Shown in pieces: positions 14,333 to 22,887 of a DNA stretch of 29,572 nt. Under the pieces are notes generated by a model. The model saw only the letters and a program-made list of their open reading frames with translations, had not been told where the DNA came from and searched no databases. This stretch comes from a virus. The stretch spans positions 1 through 29,572 of IMG/VR virus record IMGVR_UViG_3300009164_000252, one strand, 5' to 3'. The position numbers and the translations under genes were made by a program. Position 1 is the first letter of the stretch, and every line of letters starts with the position of its first letter.

Positions 14333-15211
14333 ATGTCAACCTTAGTTTTTCAAGCAACGCTTGGCGGTCAAATTAACTTAAATGGCGCAAATACTGCGTC
14401 AAGTTTTGACATTGCTGTGCCTGCCACAACGGGAACCATTGCATTAACCGGCTCTACGCTTACTTCTGGGCGTGTTCCATATTCCACTACTGGAGGCATT
14501 TTGACTGATGCTTCTGGATTGACATTTGACGGAACTACGTTAAGCACTACGGGATTAACGACTACAGATGGCTTGGTGGCAAATACCACAAATTGGTTTA
14601 ATGCAAAAATTGCTACTGGAACAGTTACGCAAGGGTACGTTTTAGTTGGTTCAGCAACTCCTTATACAACTGGAGGAAATGCAAATACCCGATTCCAAGT
14701 GCATGGTAATGTCACTTACAACGCCCGTTTAAGTGTAACGCAATGGAATGCTGGAGGCGCAACTTCTGCAATATATCTTGGAAAATCAAATTCTTCCACT
14801 ATTGGAACTCAAGCTGCTGTTGCAAGCACAACAGTATTGGGGGGATTGTATTTTGAAGGAAGCGACGGAACTGCTTTACAAGCAAGGGCTTATGTTGCTG
14901 GCGTTGTTGATAACACAGTAAGCGCAGGCGTAGTCCCGACAAGTCTAGTGTTTTATACAGGTACATCTTCTACATCCGAAGCAGTGCGTATTGATTCTAA
15001 TTCAAACGTGGGAATTGGTACTTCTGCACCAAACGCTTCTGCTATTTTGGACGCGCAAAGTACCACCAAGGGCGTGCGGATGCCCAACATGACCACCACG
15101 CAAAAAAATGCTATTTCTAGCCCTGCTGCTGGCCTGATGGTGTTTGACACTACCCTTTCAAAACTCTGCGTTTATTCTGGTTCTGCTTGGCAGACTATCA
15201 CCTCTGTTTAA
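14333..15211 (+). CDS. Tail-fibre-like protein
   Basis: 292 residues, Thr/Ser/Gly-rich. N-terminus has GGQINLNGANTASSFDIAVPATTGTIAL; the middle has alternating strands (RFQVHGNVTYNARLSVTQW, AIYLGKSNSS). The C-terminal part is SNVGIGTSAPNASAILDA, then TTKGVRMPNMT..QKNAI..PAAGLMVFDTT...LCVYSGSAWQTI, a fibre-end motif seen in many phage and bacterial surface proteins. The GIGTS.P..ILD segment resembles the region before chaperone-type fibre tips, but no S74 peptidase domain is present. AAAGGA precedes the ATG. Role in attachment inferred. Confidence 0.7.
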   Translation: MSTLVFQATLGGQINLNGANTASSFDIAVPATTGTIALTGSTLTSGRVPYSTTGGILTDASGLTFDGTTLSTTGLTTTDGLVANTTNWFNAKIATGTVTQGYVLVGSATPYTTGGNANTRFQVHGNVTYNARLSVTQWNAGGATSAIYLGKSNSSTIGTQAAVASTTVLGGLYFEGSDGTALQARAYVAGVVDNTVSAGVVPTSLVFYTGTSSTSEAVRIDSNSNVGIGTSAPNASAILDAQSTTKGVRMPNMTTTQKNAISSPAAGLMVFDTTLSKLCVYSGSAWQTITSV

Positions 15212-15223
15212 GAAAAACTTACC

Positions 15224-15523
15224 ATGACTACTTTTACTTGGACAATCACGCAAACTGATTATTTGGTAGCTGATGGCTTTATCACCACTGCGCACTGGAC
15301 AGCCATTGCCGTTGACGATACATACACTGCCAGCGTTTACGGCACTTGCGGCTTTGCTACTGCTACGTTATCCATCCCTTACGACCAAGTGACTATGCAA
15401 GAAGTGCTGAATTGGTGTTGGGCAAATGGCGTGGACAAGGACGCTATTGAAGCCAATCTTGCCGCAAAAATTTCCGCATTAAAAAATCCTGTAAGCGCCG
15501 TTGGCGTACCTTGGAGCGCATAA
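15224..15523 (+). CDS. Small phage protein, first of a paralogous pair
   Basis: 99 residues: MTTFTWTITQTDYL, DGFITTAHWTA, a two-stranded middle, a helical part (QVTMQEVLNWCWANGVDKDAIEANLAAKI) and an end V.VPWSA. The next gene has the same plan, with [32 protein letters not shown] and VVPPW. The family is found in aquatic phages near tail genes; function unknown. No strong ribosome site is visible. Confidence 0.65.
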   Translation: MTTFTWTITQTDYLVADGFITTAHWTAIAVDDTYTASVYGTCGFATATLSIPYDQVTMQEVLNWCWANGVDKDAIEANLAAKISALKNPVSAVGVPWSA

Positions 15524-15841
15524 ATGGCAAATTTCACATGGAAAATTTCTGAGATTTCCGCTACCGACGGGCTGATTACTCATGCGAAATACCATGTGAC
15601 AGCCCAAGTTGACAACGATTCCGTTGAGACTGAAGGCAATTGGTACTTCAATGAGCCAACCCTAAAAACGCAATTTGCCGATGTGACTGAGGATATGGTT
15701 GCTAGTTGGATTGAGGCCGAGTCTTACAAAGACGGAATAAATGTTATAAAATCGGGGCTAGAGGAACAACTGGCGCGTAAGTCGAATTCTGTTGTGCCTC
15801 CGTGGAAACCGCAAGTGTTTACCCTGGAGCAAACTGAATGA
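15524..15841 (+). CDS. Small phage protein, second of a paralogous pair
   Basis: 105 residues, matching the previous protein in order: FTWKI start, [18 protein letters not shown], beta middle, helix [14 protein letters not shown]...LEEQLA, and VVPPW near the end. It begins directly after the preceding TAA. GGAG lies 12 bases upstream. More acidic than its paralogue, and it lacks the Cys/Trp pair seen there. Its stop overlaps the gp4-like start (ATGA), which links the pair to the connector genes. Function unknown. Confidence 0.68.
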   Translation: MANFTWKISEISATDGLITHAKYHVTAQVDNDSVETEGNWYFNEPTLKTQFADVTEDMVASWIEAESYKDGINVIKSGLEEQLARKSNSVVPPWKPQVFTLEQTE

Positions 15842-16809
15842 CGGCACCCATCGACATTATTTCACGCGCACTTAAAGACATTGGCGCTTTAGAAGCCGGT
15901 GAAACTCCTACGCCCGAAGCGGCGCAGGATGCGTTTGAAATGCTCAATGACCTTATTGACCAATGGTCGAATGAGGACATGATGACTTTCTACAAAACAG
16001 AAATCATCTTTCCCGTTACGTCAGGCCAAACGCAATACACCATCGGCCCAGGCGGTCAAATTGGCGCAGTTTTTACAGGTTCTATATCAGGGACAACCCT
16101 GACAGTCACGGCCATTACATCAGGCGCTATCGCCATAGGGCAAACCTTAAGCGGCACAGGAATCACGGCTGGCACAAAGATTTTGGCATTTCAAACCGGC
16201 GCGGGTGGCAACGTCAATGAAGCCGGTACATACACGCTTAACATTTCGCAAGCAGTAGCGGCCACCACAATCAACGCCTACTATCAGCGGCCTTTGGTTA
16301 TTAATTCGGCATTTGTTCGGATTAACACCACATCTAACGGCCAACCAATAACCGGCGGTGGCCTTGATTATCCGGTTTCGGTGCTGAACGTTGAAGAATA
16401 CGAAATGATTGGTCTGAAGACGCTTAACGGCCCGTGGCCTAAAGCGCTTTACTACCAACCGACTGAACTGTTAGGAAACCTTTTCCTGTGGCCCAATCCA
16501 GGCCAAGGCGAAATGCACATTTTTGCCGACACAATTTTCAGCAATTACACTGGCCTGTACGACAACATTACGCTTCCGCAAGGCTATGCAATGGCGCTGC
16601 GCTGGTGTCTCGCAGAGCGTCTTATGCCAATGTACGGCAAGGCAAGTCAGACCCAAATCGCAATGATTATGAAGTTTGCCGCCCAAGGCAAAGCCACAAT
16701 TAAGCGCACAAACATGAAGCCGCCGCCGGTTGCTCGGTATGCTGATGCGTTGTTGGTTGGTCGCAGTAAAGACGCTGGCTGGATTCTTAGTGGCGGTTTT
16801 TTCCGTTGA
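15838..16809 (+). CDS. P22 gp4-like tail accessory factor with inserted module
   Basis: 323 residues. P22 gp4 (166 residues) extends the portal and closes the head. Seen: [39 protein letters not shown] at 4-42, typical of the gp4-like family, then MMTF and [17 protein letters not shown] Thr/Gly-rich module follows at residues 79-147, after which the family sequence resumes with YYQRPLVI...RIN and GWP-like segments ([21 protein letters not shown]) and a helical C-terminus. The module interrupts the domain and is also found twice in the next protein. Start fixed by the ATGA overlap. Confidence 0.85.
   Translation: MTAPIDIISRALKDIGALEAGETPTPEAAQDAFEMLNDLIDQWSNEDMMTFYKTEIIFPVTSGQTQYTIGPGGQIGAVFTGSISGTTLTVTAITSGAIAIGQTLSGTGITAGTKILAFQTGAGGNVNEAGTYTLNISQAVAATTINAYYQRPLVINSAFVRINTTSNGQPITGGGLDYPVSVLNVEEYEMIGLKTLNGPWPKALYYQPTELLGNLFLWPNPGQGEMHIFADTIFSNYTGLYDNITLPQGYAMALRWCLAERLMPMYGKASQTQIAMIMKFAAQGKATIKRTNMKPPPVARYADALLVGRSKDAGWILSGGFFR
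16072..16278 (+). repeat. Inserted ~69-residue module in the gp4-like gene
   Basis: Encodes [18 protein letters not shown], then [16 protein letters not shown], a Gly-rich turn and GTYTLNISQ. The same pattern occurs at 17214 and 17427 in the next gene. Confidence 0.8.
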
Positions 16810-16817
16810 GGCCATAA

Positions 16818-18806
16818 ATGCCCGATTTTGGTTTTGTCGGCCCATCCTACGAAGCACCGTCGATTTATCAGGAATCGCAGGAGTGCATCAATTTCTTTCC
16901 CGAGATTGACCCACTCAAGCAGCCTGGCACGCGGGGCATTGTTGCGCTTTATCCAACCCCAGGGTTAACTTTACAGGCCGTATTGAATACTGCCGAAGTG
17001 CGCGGTCTCCGCACATTGTCGGGCGGTTCGCAAATGATTGCGGTCTGCGGCGTTTACGTTTACGTCTTTACGTCTAGCCTAACCCCGACCATTGTCGGCA
17101 CGCTCAATTCGTCCACGGGGCGCGTTGGGATTACCGACAACGGCATCAACGCTTATATCGTAGACGGGGCTTATCGGTACACATGGCGCATTTCCACCCC
17201 ATCTAACGCCATCTTTACCGGCTCTGTCTCGGGCACGACTTTGACCGTTACGGCCATGAGTTCGGGCACGATTACAGCTAACCAAAGTCTTACTGGTATT
17301 GGCGTGACCGCAGAAACCGTTATAACGGCTTTGGGGACGGGAACTGGCGGTGTTGGTACTTATACGCTCAATACATCGCAAACAGTTTCCGCACGTTCTT
17401 TAAGCAGCACGGCAGTCGGCGCTCGGTTTACGGCCACAGTCGCAGGCACAACAATGACTGTCAGCGCAGTCGCCTCGGGCACGATTTATCTTGGGCAAAC
17501 CATCCAAGGTGCAGGCGTTACGGCGGGCACAATTGTTACCGCATTTGGTAGTGGCTCGGGTGGCGTCGGCACTTACACTATCAGCAATTCGCTAACGATT
17601 GCCGTTGGACAGACCATGTATGCGCTGAACTTTAGCGTTTTGCCATCTAGTGATGGAGCGTTTAGCGGCGCGAATTCCGTTGATATTGTGGACAACTATT
17701 TTGTCTACAACGACCCAGGCACTCAGCTTTGGGGCGCATCTAATCTGTTGTCTCCCATCTCGCCAAGCACTTCTTATTCGCTAAAAGACGGAGCGCCCGA
17801 CAAGCTAGTAGCGCTTATTGTTGACCACCGCGAAGTTTATTTGATGGGCGAAGCATCGTCCGAAGTGTGGACAGATGTAGGCGCGGTTCAGTTTCCATTC
17901 CAGCGCATTCCAGGCACATCTACCCAACAAGGCATTGCAGCGCAATTTTCTGTTGCCCGCCTTGGTCAATCGTTTGCCTATGTGTCGCGCAACAATCGAG
18001 GTCAAGCGCAAGTAATGCAGATGAATGGGTACATTCCACAGCGAATTTCCACTCACGCCGTAGAGAATTCGCTGACCAATCAATACATTGATGACGCAAT
18101 TGCTTGGACGTATCAGCTTGAAGGCCATGAAGTCTATGTTTGCACATTTCCGACCATTGGGCTAACTTGGGCTTATGACTTCACCACGCAAATGTGGCAC
18201 AAGTGGCTTTACACAAATACGGATGGCACATACAGCCGCCATCGCGGGAACTGCTGTGCAGTCTTTCAAGGCATGGTGTTAGTCGGCGATTACGACAATG
18301 GTTGTATATACAAACTTGACAAACTTAACTACACCGACAACGGCCAAAATGTCCGTCGGTTGCGCCGCGCTCCCCACCTGACCACAGACCTACAGCGCCA
18401 GTATTTTGAAGAATTGCAGATTCAATTCCAGCCAGGCGTAGGTACGACAGGGCTTTCCATGCCTTTCAACACAAACATTTATGTGGGTTCGCCTTATTAC
18501 ATTTATTCTGCCGCAACTTTTACCATTGGGGCATTAGAAACTTACGTTCTTGGAACTCAAAGCACAATCAACAACACCACGACCACAACTTATCCACAGG
18601 CTATGTTGCGTTGGTCTAATGATGGCGGCTCCACTTGGTCTAAAGAATATTGGGTCACCATTGGACAACTAGGCAAGTACCGCAACCGCGCTATTTGGCG
18701 GCGACTTGGACAAGCGCGGGATAGGGTTTTTGAAGTGTCTATTACAGACCCTGTGAATGCGGTCATCATCTCTGCCAATCTAAAAATGAGCGCAGGAGAA
18801 AACTAA
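16818..18806 (+). CDS. P22 gp10-like packaged-DNA stabilisation protein with two inserted modules
   Basis: 662 residues; P22 gp10 has 472. It binds below gp4 and seals the packaged head. Seen: N-terminus [29 protein letters not shown], characteristic of the family, then YPTPGL, RGL.TL, and later [32 protein letters not shown] near 320-355, [33 protein letters not shown]. Two copies of the beta-rich module (residues 133-200 and 204-269) interrupt the N-terminal half and account for most of the extra length. AGG lies before the ATG. Family call firm. Confidence 0.88.
   Translation: MPDFGFVGPSYEAPSIYQESQECINFFPEIDPLKQPGTRGIVALYPTPGLTLQAVLNTAEVRGLRTLSGGSQMIAVCGVYVYVFTSSLTPTIVGTLNSSTGRVGITDNGINAYIVDGAYRYTWRISTPSNAIFTGSVSGTTLTVTAMSSGTITANQSLTGIGVTAETVITALGTGTGGVGTYTLNTSQTVSARSLSSTAVGARFTATVAGTTMTVSAVASGTIYLGQTIQGAGVTAGTIVTAFGSGSGGVGTYTISNSLTIAVGQTMYALNFSVLPSSDGAFSGANSVDIVDNYFVYNDPGTQLWGASNLLSPISPSTSYSLKDGAPDKLVALIVDHREVYLMGEASSEVWTDVGAVQFPFQRIPGTSTQQGIAAQFSVARLGQSFAYVSRNNRGQAQVMQMNGYIPQRISTHAVENSLTNQYIDDAIAWTYQLEGHEVYVCTFPTIGLTWAYDFTTQMWHKWLYTNTDGTYSRHRGNCCAVFQGMVLVGDYDNGCIYKLDKLNYTDNGQNVRRLRRAPHLTTDLQRQYFEELQIQFQPGVGTTGLSMPFNTNIYVGSPYYIYSAATFTIGALETYVLGTQSTINNTTTTTYPQAMLRWSNDGGSTWSKEYWVTIGQLGKYRNRAIWRRLGQARDRVFEVSITDPVNAVIISANLKMSAGEN
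17214..17624 (+). repeat. Tandem pair of the connector module in the gp10-like gene
   Basis: Copy one starts at 17214 ([18 protein letters not shown]), copy two at 17427 ([18 protein letters not shown]). Both continue with GQ-type residues, G.G.TA, a TG or GSG.GGVGTYT turn and a strand. The second is homologous to the first and to the copy in the gp4-like gene. Confidence 0.82.
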
Positions 18807-19036
18807 TGGCACTTTCAAACACACAACAAATCAACCCTTATCCACAAGCTGAGTTTTTGGATAAAACGACCAACCGGCCTACCCGTTCATGGCAGCAGTT
18901 TTTTCTTAATCTGCTTAATTATTCATCGGCTACAACAGCTACGGCAGGGTCGGCCACATTGCCAGCTAACCCTGTTGGGTTCATAAATGTTACTGTGAAC
19001 GGGAATGCGTACAAGATTCCGTACTACAACGTATGA
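18806..19036 (+). CDS. Small hypothetical protein in the gp26 position
   Basis: 76 residues: [37 protein letters not shown], then an Ala/Thr linker and a short C-terminal strand (GFINVTVNGNAYKIPYYN). The RPTR.WQQFFLNLLN stretch recurs in phage genes next to gp10-like connectors. In P22 this place holds the tail needle gp26, but the long coiled coil of a needle is absent, so I do not call it one. GGAG precedes the ATG and the start overlaps the gp10-like stop. Confidence 0.65.
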   Translation: MALSNTQQINPYPQAEFLDKTTNRPTRSWQQFFLNLLNYSSATTATAGSATLPANPVGFINVTVNGNAYKIPYYNV

Positions 19037-19419
19037 AAACCGTTCAAGAAATTTTGGCCGCCGACTTGGATAAGAACTATCCAAAAAAGCCCATTGATGC
19101 CCAGCAATATTACGACGGGCTAATGGATGCGCTGCGCGGGAAATACAAGCTATACCGCGAAGACAACACGCTTTTTCTTACGCATGATGTGGATGACGGC
19201 ATTGAATTTCATGCCATGAATGCCGAAAGAGCCGACAGTTTAGTAAAAAATTGCAATGCGTTCTTTGATAAAATGTCAGAAAAGGGTTACAAGTACGCCG
19301 TCACCTATTACGACAACCCCAAAATCACGACGCTTTTGGTGCATTCCAAGTACCCTTATGAGTCAGAAAAGATTGACGATGGGGAATATCGAACCTATAA
19401 ATTTTTAGTGAGGCTGTAA
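19033..19419 (+). CDS. Hypothetical protein in the gp14 position
   Basis: 128 residues, charged, mixed alpha/beta. Seen: KTVQEILAADLDKNYP, QYYDGLMDALRGKYKLYREDNTLFLTHDVDDGIEFHAMNAE, KNCNAFFDKMSEKGYKYAVTYYDNPKITTLL. The ...LYRE.NTLFL...V..G..FH.MNAE part resembles small proteins found before ejection genes in several podoviruses. P22 has head assembly protein gp14 here, but no sequence link is claimed. ATGA overlap with the previous gene; stop overlaps the next start. Confidence 0.65.
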   Translation: MKTVQEILAADLDKNYPKKPIDAQQYYDGLMDALRGKYKLYREDNTLFLTHDVDDGIEFHAMNAERADSLVKNCNAFFDKMSEKGYKYAVTYYDNPKITTLLVHSKYPYESEKIDDGEYRTYKFLVRL

Positions 19420-21386
19420 TGGGCGCAGTAAATCAAGTTGTTCAACAGGTTAGTAATGTCGCAACTCAGGTTTTGCAGCCTGTTGAAAAAGGCATTAATC
19501 AAGGCGTTGCAGACATTACAAAAGATGTAAGTCGTGAATTAACTAATGTTGGCAAAACCATTGCAAACAGCCCAGCTTTAGAAAGCGCAATCACAGCCAT
19601 TGGCGCAGCGTATGGAGTGCCTCCCGAATTAACAGCGGCATTCTTGGCCGCAAACAAAACATCGCAAACCGGCGGCAACCTTGAAAAAGGTCTAGAGACA
19701 TTGGTTTTGTCTTATGGCGTTGGCAAGTTGATGGCTCCTGTTGATTTATCTACGCCTGCCGCTATTGACCAAAGCGTTGCTCAAGCGCAAACCGCTGCAC
19801 AAACTGCGGCTCAAACTGCTGCGCCAGCCGTTGTTTCTGCTCCAGCAGGCTCTGTTGGCACATCATTGTCAAACCTTGCCGCAATGGATGCAGGCGGCGA
19901 AGGATTAAGCGCTGCTATTGGTAGTGGTGGTGCTGCGCCAGCAGCATTAACGCCTGCCGCACTTGAGTCATTGATGGGAACTCCTGGTTATGGTGTTAAC
20001 GCATCCGCACTTCAAGCCGCACCTAGCCTTGGAATTCCTGCTGCGGCAGTTGGCGCTAACGCATTGGCTAGTTTTGGAGATGTTGCGCCCGCACTTGGGG
20101 CTAGTTCTTCCGCAATTCCTACAGTTAAAATAAACGCTGGATTGCCTGATGCTGCATCGGTTAATCAAGCGGTGGCATCTGGAATGTCGCCAGGCTCTGT
20201 GGGCGCATATGAAAGTGCCGCAGGAATGCTAACCCCAGAACAATTGGCCGCAGCAACAGGAACAACTGGTGCAGGTTCTGCACTTAATAGCTTGGCAATA
20301 GCAGGAAATGCAGCATCATTGGCAACACCGTCTTCGGTTATTCCTGCGGCTGGGATGTCGGCTAATGAAGCAGTTGCGTCTGGAATGTCGCCAGGTTCTG
20401 TTGGCGCTCAAATGGCTTCTACCGGTGGTTTAACTGCCGAACAATTGGCCGCCGCAGCGGGCACAACTGGCGTTGGTTCTGCGCTTAATGGTTTGGCAAC
20501 AGCAGGCAATGCAAGTGCATTAACAGACTTACTCAATCAAGGTTCATCGGGAATTGGTAATTTGCTAAGTCAAGCCGGTAACGCAATTGGCGGTTTGTCG
20601 GGCACTCAGCTTGCCGCGCTAGGAACGGGCGCAGCAGGGCTATACAACGCCTCTGCAACTCGTGAGGCAATGCAACAAGCCATTGGCGCACAACAGGCGG
20701 CAACAGCCGCGTCGCAAGGCACATTAAGCAACATCTATAACCAACAGCTTGGCTATCAAGCACCATACCAAGCGGCTGGAGTTGGCGCGGTAAATCAGCT
20801 TGCGGGCATGACCCCGTACTTGACGCACCAATTCAATGCGGCAGACCTACAAGCTGGCTTGGCTCCAAACTATGACTTCATGTTGCAACAGGGCCAGCAA
20901 GCTAATCAGCGTGCGGCTAACGTTGGCGGTGGTGCATTAGGTGGAAATGCGTTGACCGGCCTCAACCAATACACGCAAAATTATGCGGGCAATGCGTATC
21001 AAAACGCATTTAACAATTACCAAGCACAACGGCAAAATATCTATTCCGACCTTGCAGGCATTGCAGGCATTGGACAAAACGCCAATGTGGGCGCGGGAAC
21101 TGCTGGCACAAACTATGGCCAAGGTACTGTTGGCCTCAACACCGGCCTTGCAAACGCACAAGCCGCTAACATTCTTGGACAGGCTCAAGTCGGTGCAGGC
21201 GGTGTTACAAATGCTGCTAACACGGCATTTTTGGCAACCTTGTTGGGGCAAAATACGCCGACTGCTGGAACAGCTACAACGCCAGGTGCGACAAGCGGTT
21301 TTAGTCTTGGCGATATTGCAAAATTGGGGTCATTGACTAGCGGCCTTGGTAGCGCATACAACGGCATTAAGAGTCTATTTGGATAG
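19419..21386 (+). CDS. DNA ejection protein, gp7-like by position
   Basis: 655 residues, very Ala/Gly/Gln-rich and almost without Cys/Trp. Seen: an amphipathic N-terminus (VNQVVQQVSNVATQVLQ), an Ala-rich middle containing a 67-residue tandem repeat (from residues 249 and 316), then a Gln/Ala/Tyr-rich C-terminal part (TREAMQQAIGAQQAATAASQ..LSNIYNQQLGYQ, YDFMLQQGQQANQRAANVGGGALGGNAL, QNAFNNYQAQRQNIYSDLAGIAGIGQ), typical of phage DNA-transfer proteins. Such proteins are stored in the head and enter the host envelope before the DNA. First of three consecutive large genes in the P22 7-20-16 place. Confidence 0.72.
   Translation: MGAVNQVVQQVSNVATQVLQPVEKGINQGVADITKDVSRELTNVGKTIANSPALESAITAIGAAYGVPPELTAAFLAANKTSQTGGNLEKGLETLVLSYGVGKLMAPVDLSTPAAIDQSVAQAQTAAQTAAQTAAPAVVSAPAGSVGTSLSNLAAMDAGGEGLSAAIGSGGAAPAALTPAALESLMGTPGYGVNASALQAAPSLGIPAAAVGANALASFGDVAPALGASSSAIPTVKINAGLPDAASVNQAVASGMSPGSVGAYESAAGMLTPEQLAAATGTTGAGSALNSLAIAGNAASLATPSSVIPAAGMSANEAVASGMSPGSVGAQMASTGGLTAEQLAAAAGTTGVGSALNGLATAGNASALTDLLNQGSSGIGNLLSQAGNAIGGLSGTQLAALGTGAAGLYNASATREAMQQAIGAQQAATAASQGTLSNIYNQQLGYQAPYQAAGVGAVNQLAGMTPYLTHQFNAADLQAGLAPNYDFMLQQGQQANQRAANVGGGALGGNALTGLNQYTQNYAGNAYQNAFNNYQAQRQNIYSDLAGIAGIGQNANVGAGTAGTNYGQGTVGLNTGLANAQAANILGQAQVGAGGVTNAANTAFLATLLGQNTPTAGTATTPGATSGFSLGDIAKLGSLTSGLGSAYNGIKSLFG
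20163..20525 (+). repeat. 67-residue tandem repeat in the first ejection gene
   Basis: Unit one begins at 20163 and unit two at 20364, period 201 bases. Both contain AVASGMSPGSVGA, EQLAAA.GTTG.GSALN and AGNA. The third bases differ, so the duplication is not recent. Confidence 0.75.
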
Positions 21387-21396
21387 GTAAAAAATT

Positions 21397-22887
21397 ATGG
21401 CCGATACTTTCACCGGATACCAAAACGCATTGCCGCAAACGTCCCTTGCGGACATGATGAACCTTGCCTCATCCGCGCAGCAATACAAGCAAGCGCAAGC
21501 AATTAACCCATTGGCATTGCAAGCCAAGCAACTTGAACTTCAACAAGCGCAAGAAAGTTATCGCCAAGCATTGGCAACAAATCCTGACTTGGCATCTCGA
21601 ATTGCAGCAGAAGCAAAAACAGCGGGCATAAATTTAGATACAGCACGATTAACTCAAGCGCCAACAATTTCCAAAGCATATAGTGGTGCAGCACAAGCCT
21701 TGTCAGAAGCAGACTTGGCTAAACTTAATTTAACAAGTTCTTATTACCGTCAAGGAGCACAAAAAGCATTGCAGCTAATTGGGAAAAAAGATTTAACTTA
21801 CGAAGACGTTGTTAACGAACTTGATAAACATTTAGACCTTTTTGGCGCGTCTCCAGAAGCCCGTAAATTAGCAAAAGAAAGCATTCCTGTAACAAAAAAC
21901 CAAACGGTTTTGCAAGATGCACTAAGAGATTTTTCCCTTCAGTCGTTGACGGCTGAACAACAAATGAACAAACGCTTTCCTGCTGCAACCGCAACGACTA
22001 CGGAAGCAGGAAAAACATTTATTACGCAACCGGCGGCATTCCCAGGAACTATGCCAAAAGTTACGCAAGGCGTTGCGGGCGGTGGTCAAGGCAATGTGCA
22101 GCCAAACCAAAGTGCAGTTCAACCAATTGGTCAACCCGCACCTCAAGGCGTTCAACCCGCGCAAATGGGCGTTGTTGGCATAAGCGCGCCAATTAAATCA
22201 ACTTATCCAGTTCGCGTTGGTCAAGGCGCAGGAACATATACACCGGCTGTTGGTGAAGAAGAAGACCGCTCTACTGGCGTAAAAATGCGCCAAGCATTGA
22301 CTGCAAATCTAAACAATTCGGCTCAAATGAACCGAAATTTAGAAGAATCGCTAAAGTCAATCACAAAGCTAGACCCTGGCGCATGGTATTCCTCCGGTCT
22401 TGCAGGAACTATTCGCCGCAATGTGGCAAATCTTGCTGGTAGTTCAGACTATAAAGAATTGTCTAAAAACCTTGCCAATTTGCAAATTGCTCAATTGCAA
22501 GCACAAGGTCAGTCATTGCAAACTGATTCGGGCAAGCATTTGCTTGCTATGGCGTCGGGTGATGAGACTTACAACCCCGATGTGTTGATGGACATTGTTC
22601 AACGTACCGCTGCAACACAAAAAGAATTACAGCTAAAAGCGCCTGCAATGCAAACATTTGCACAAAAATATGGCGATGCAAATTACGCAAAATTTAACCA
22701 AGAATGGTCTAACAACTCAGATTCAAAAGTGTTTCAAGTGATGAACATTATTGATAGGGTAAAAGACCCCAAAGAACAAAAAGCGCAAATTGACGCGTTG
22801 CTTGGTGCAGACAAAGCAAAGCGCAAAGAATACTTAGAAAAATACGACAACATTCAAAAACTTGTTAAAAATGGGAGCCTAAACTAA
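21397..22887 (+). CDS. DNA ejection protein, gp20-like by position
   Basis: 496 residues, mainly helical and Gln/Ala/Lys-rich. N-terminus MADTFTGYQNALPQTSLADMMNLASSAQQYKQAQA with a long Q/A coiled coil (about 25-55); central Pro/Gln/Gly linker (about 215-265); C-terminal helical domain (about 295-496) with KSITKLDPGAWYSSGLAGTIRRNVANLAGSS and a charged end. P22 gp20 has 471 residues and the same place. Good ribosome site (GGATAGG). Inferred to be a minor head protein injected with DNA. Confidence 0.68.
   Translation: MADTFTGYQNALPQTSLADMMNLASSAQQYKQAQAINPLALQAKQLELQQAQESYRQALATNPDLASRIAAEAKTAGINLDTARLTQAPTISKAYSGAAQALSEADLAKLNLTSSYYRQGAQKALQLIGKKDLTYEDVVNELDKHLDLFGASPEARKLAKESIPVTKNQTVLQDALRDFSLQSLTAEQQMNKRFPAATATTTEAGKTFITQPAAFPGTMPKVTQGVAGGGQGNVQPNQSAVQPIGQPAPQGVQPAQMGVVGISAPIKSTYPVRVGQGAGTYTPAVGEEEDRSTGVKMRQALTANLNNSAQMNRNLEESLKSITKLDPGAWYSSGLAGTIRRNVANLAGSSDYKELSKNLANLQIAQLQAQGQSLQTDSGKHLLAMASGDETYNPDVLMDIVQRTAATQKELQLKAPAMQTFAQKYGDANYAKFNQEWSNNSDSKVFQVMNIIDRVKDPKEQKAQIDALLGADKAKRKEYLEKYDNIQKLVKNGSLN

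Noticed and set aside
18806-19036. Tail needle (gp26) call for the 76-residue gene
   Set aside because: Position fits, but there is no long coiled coil and the protein is far too short.
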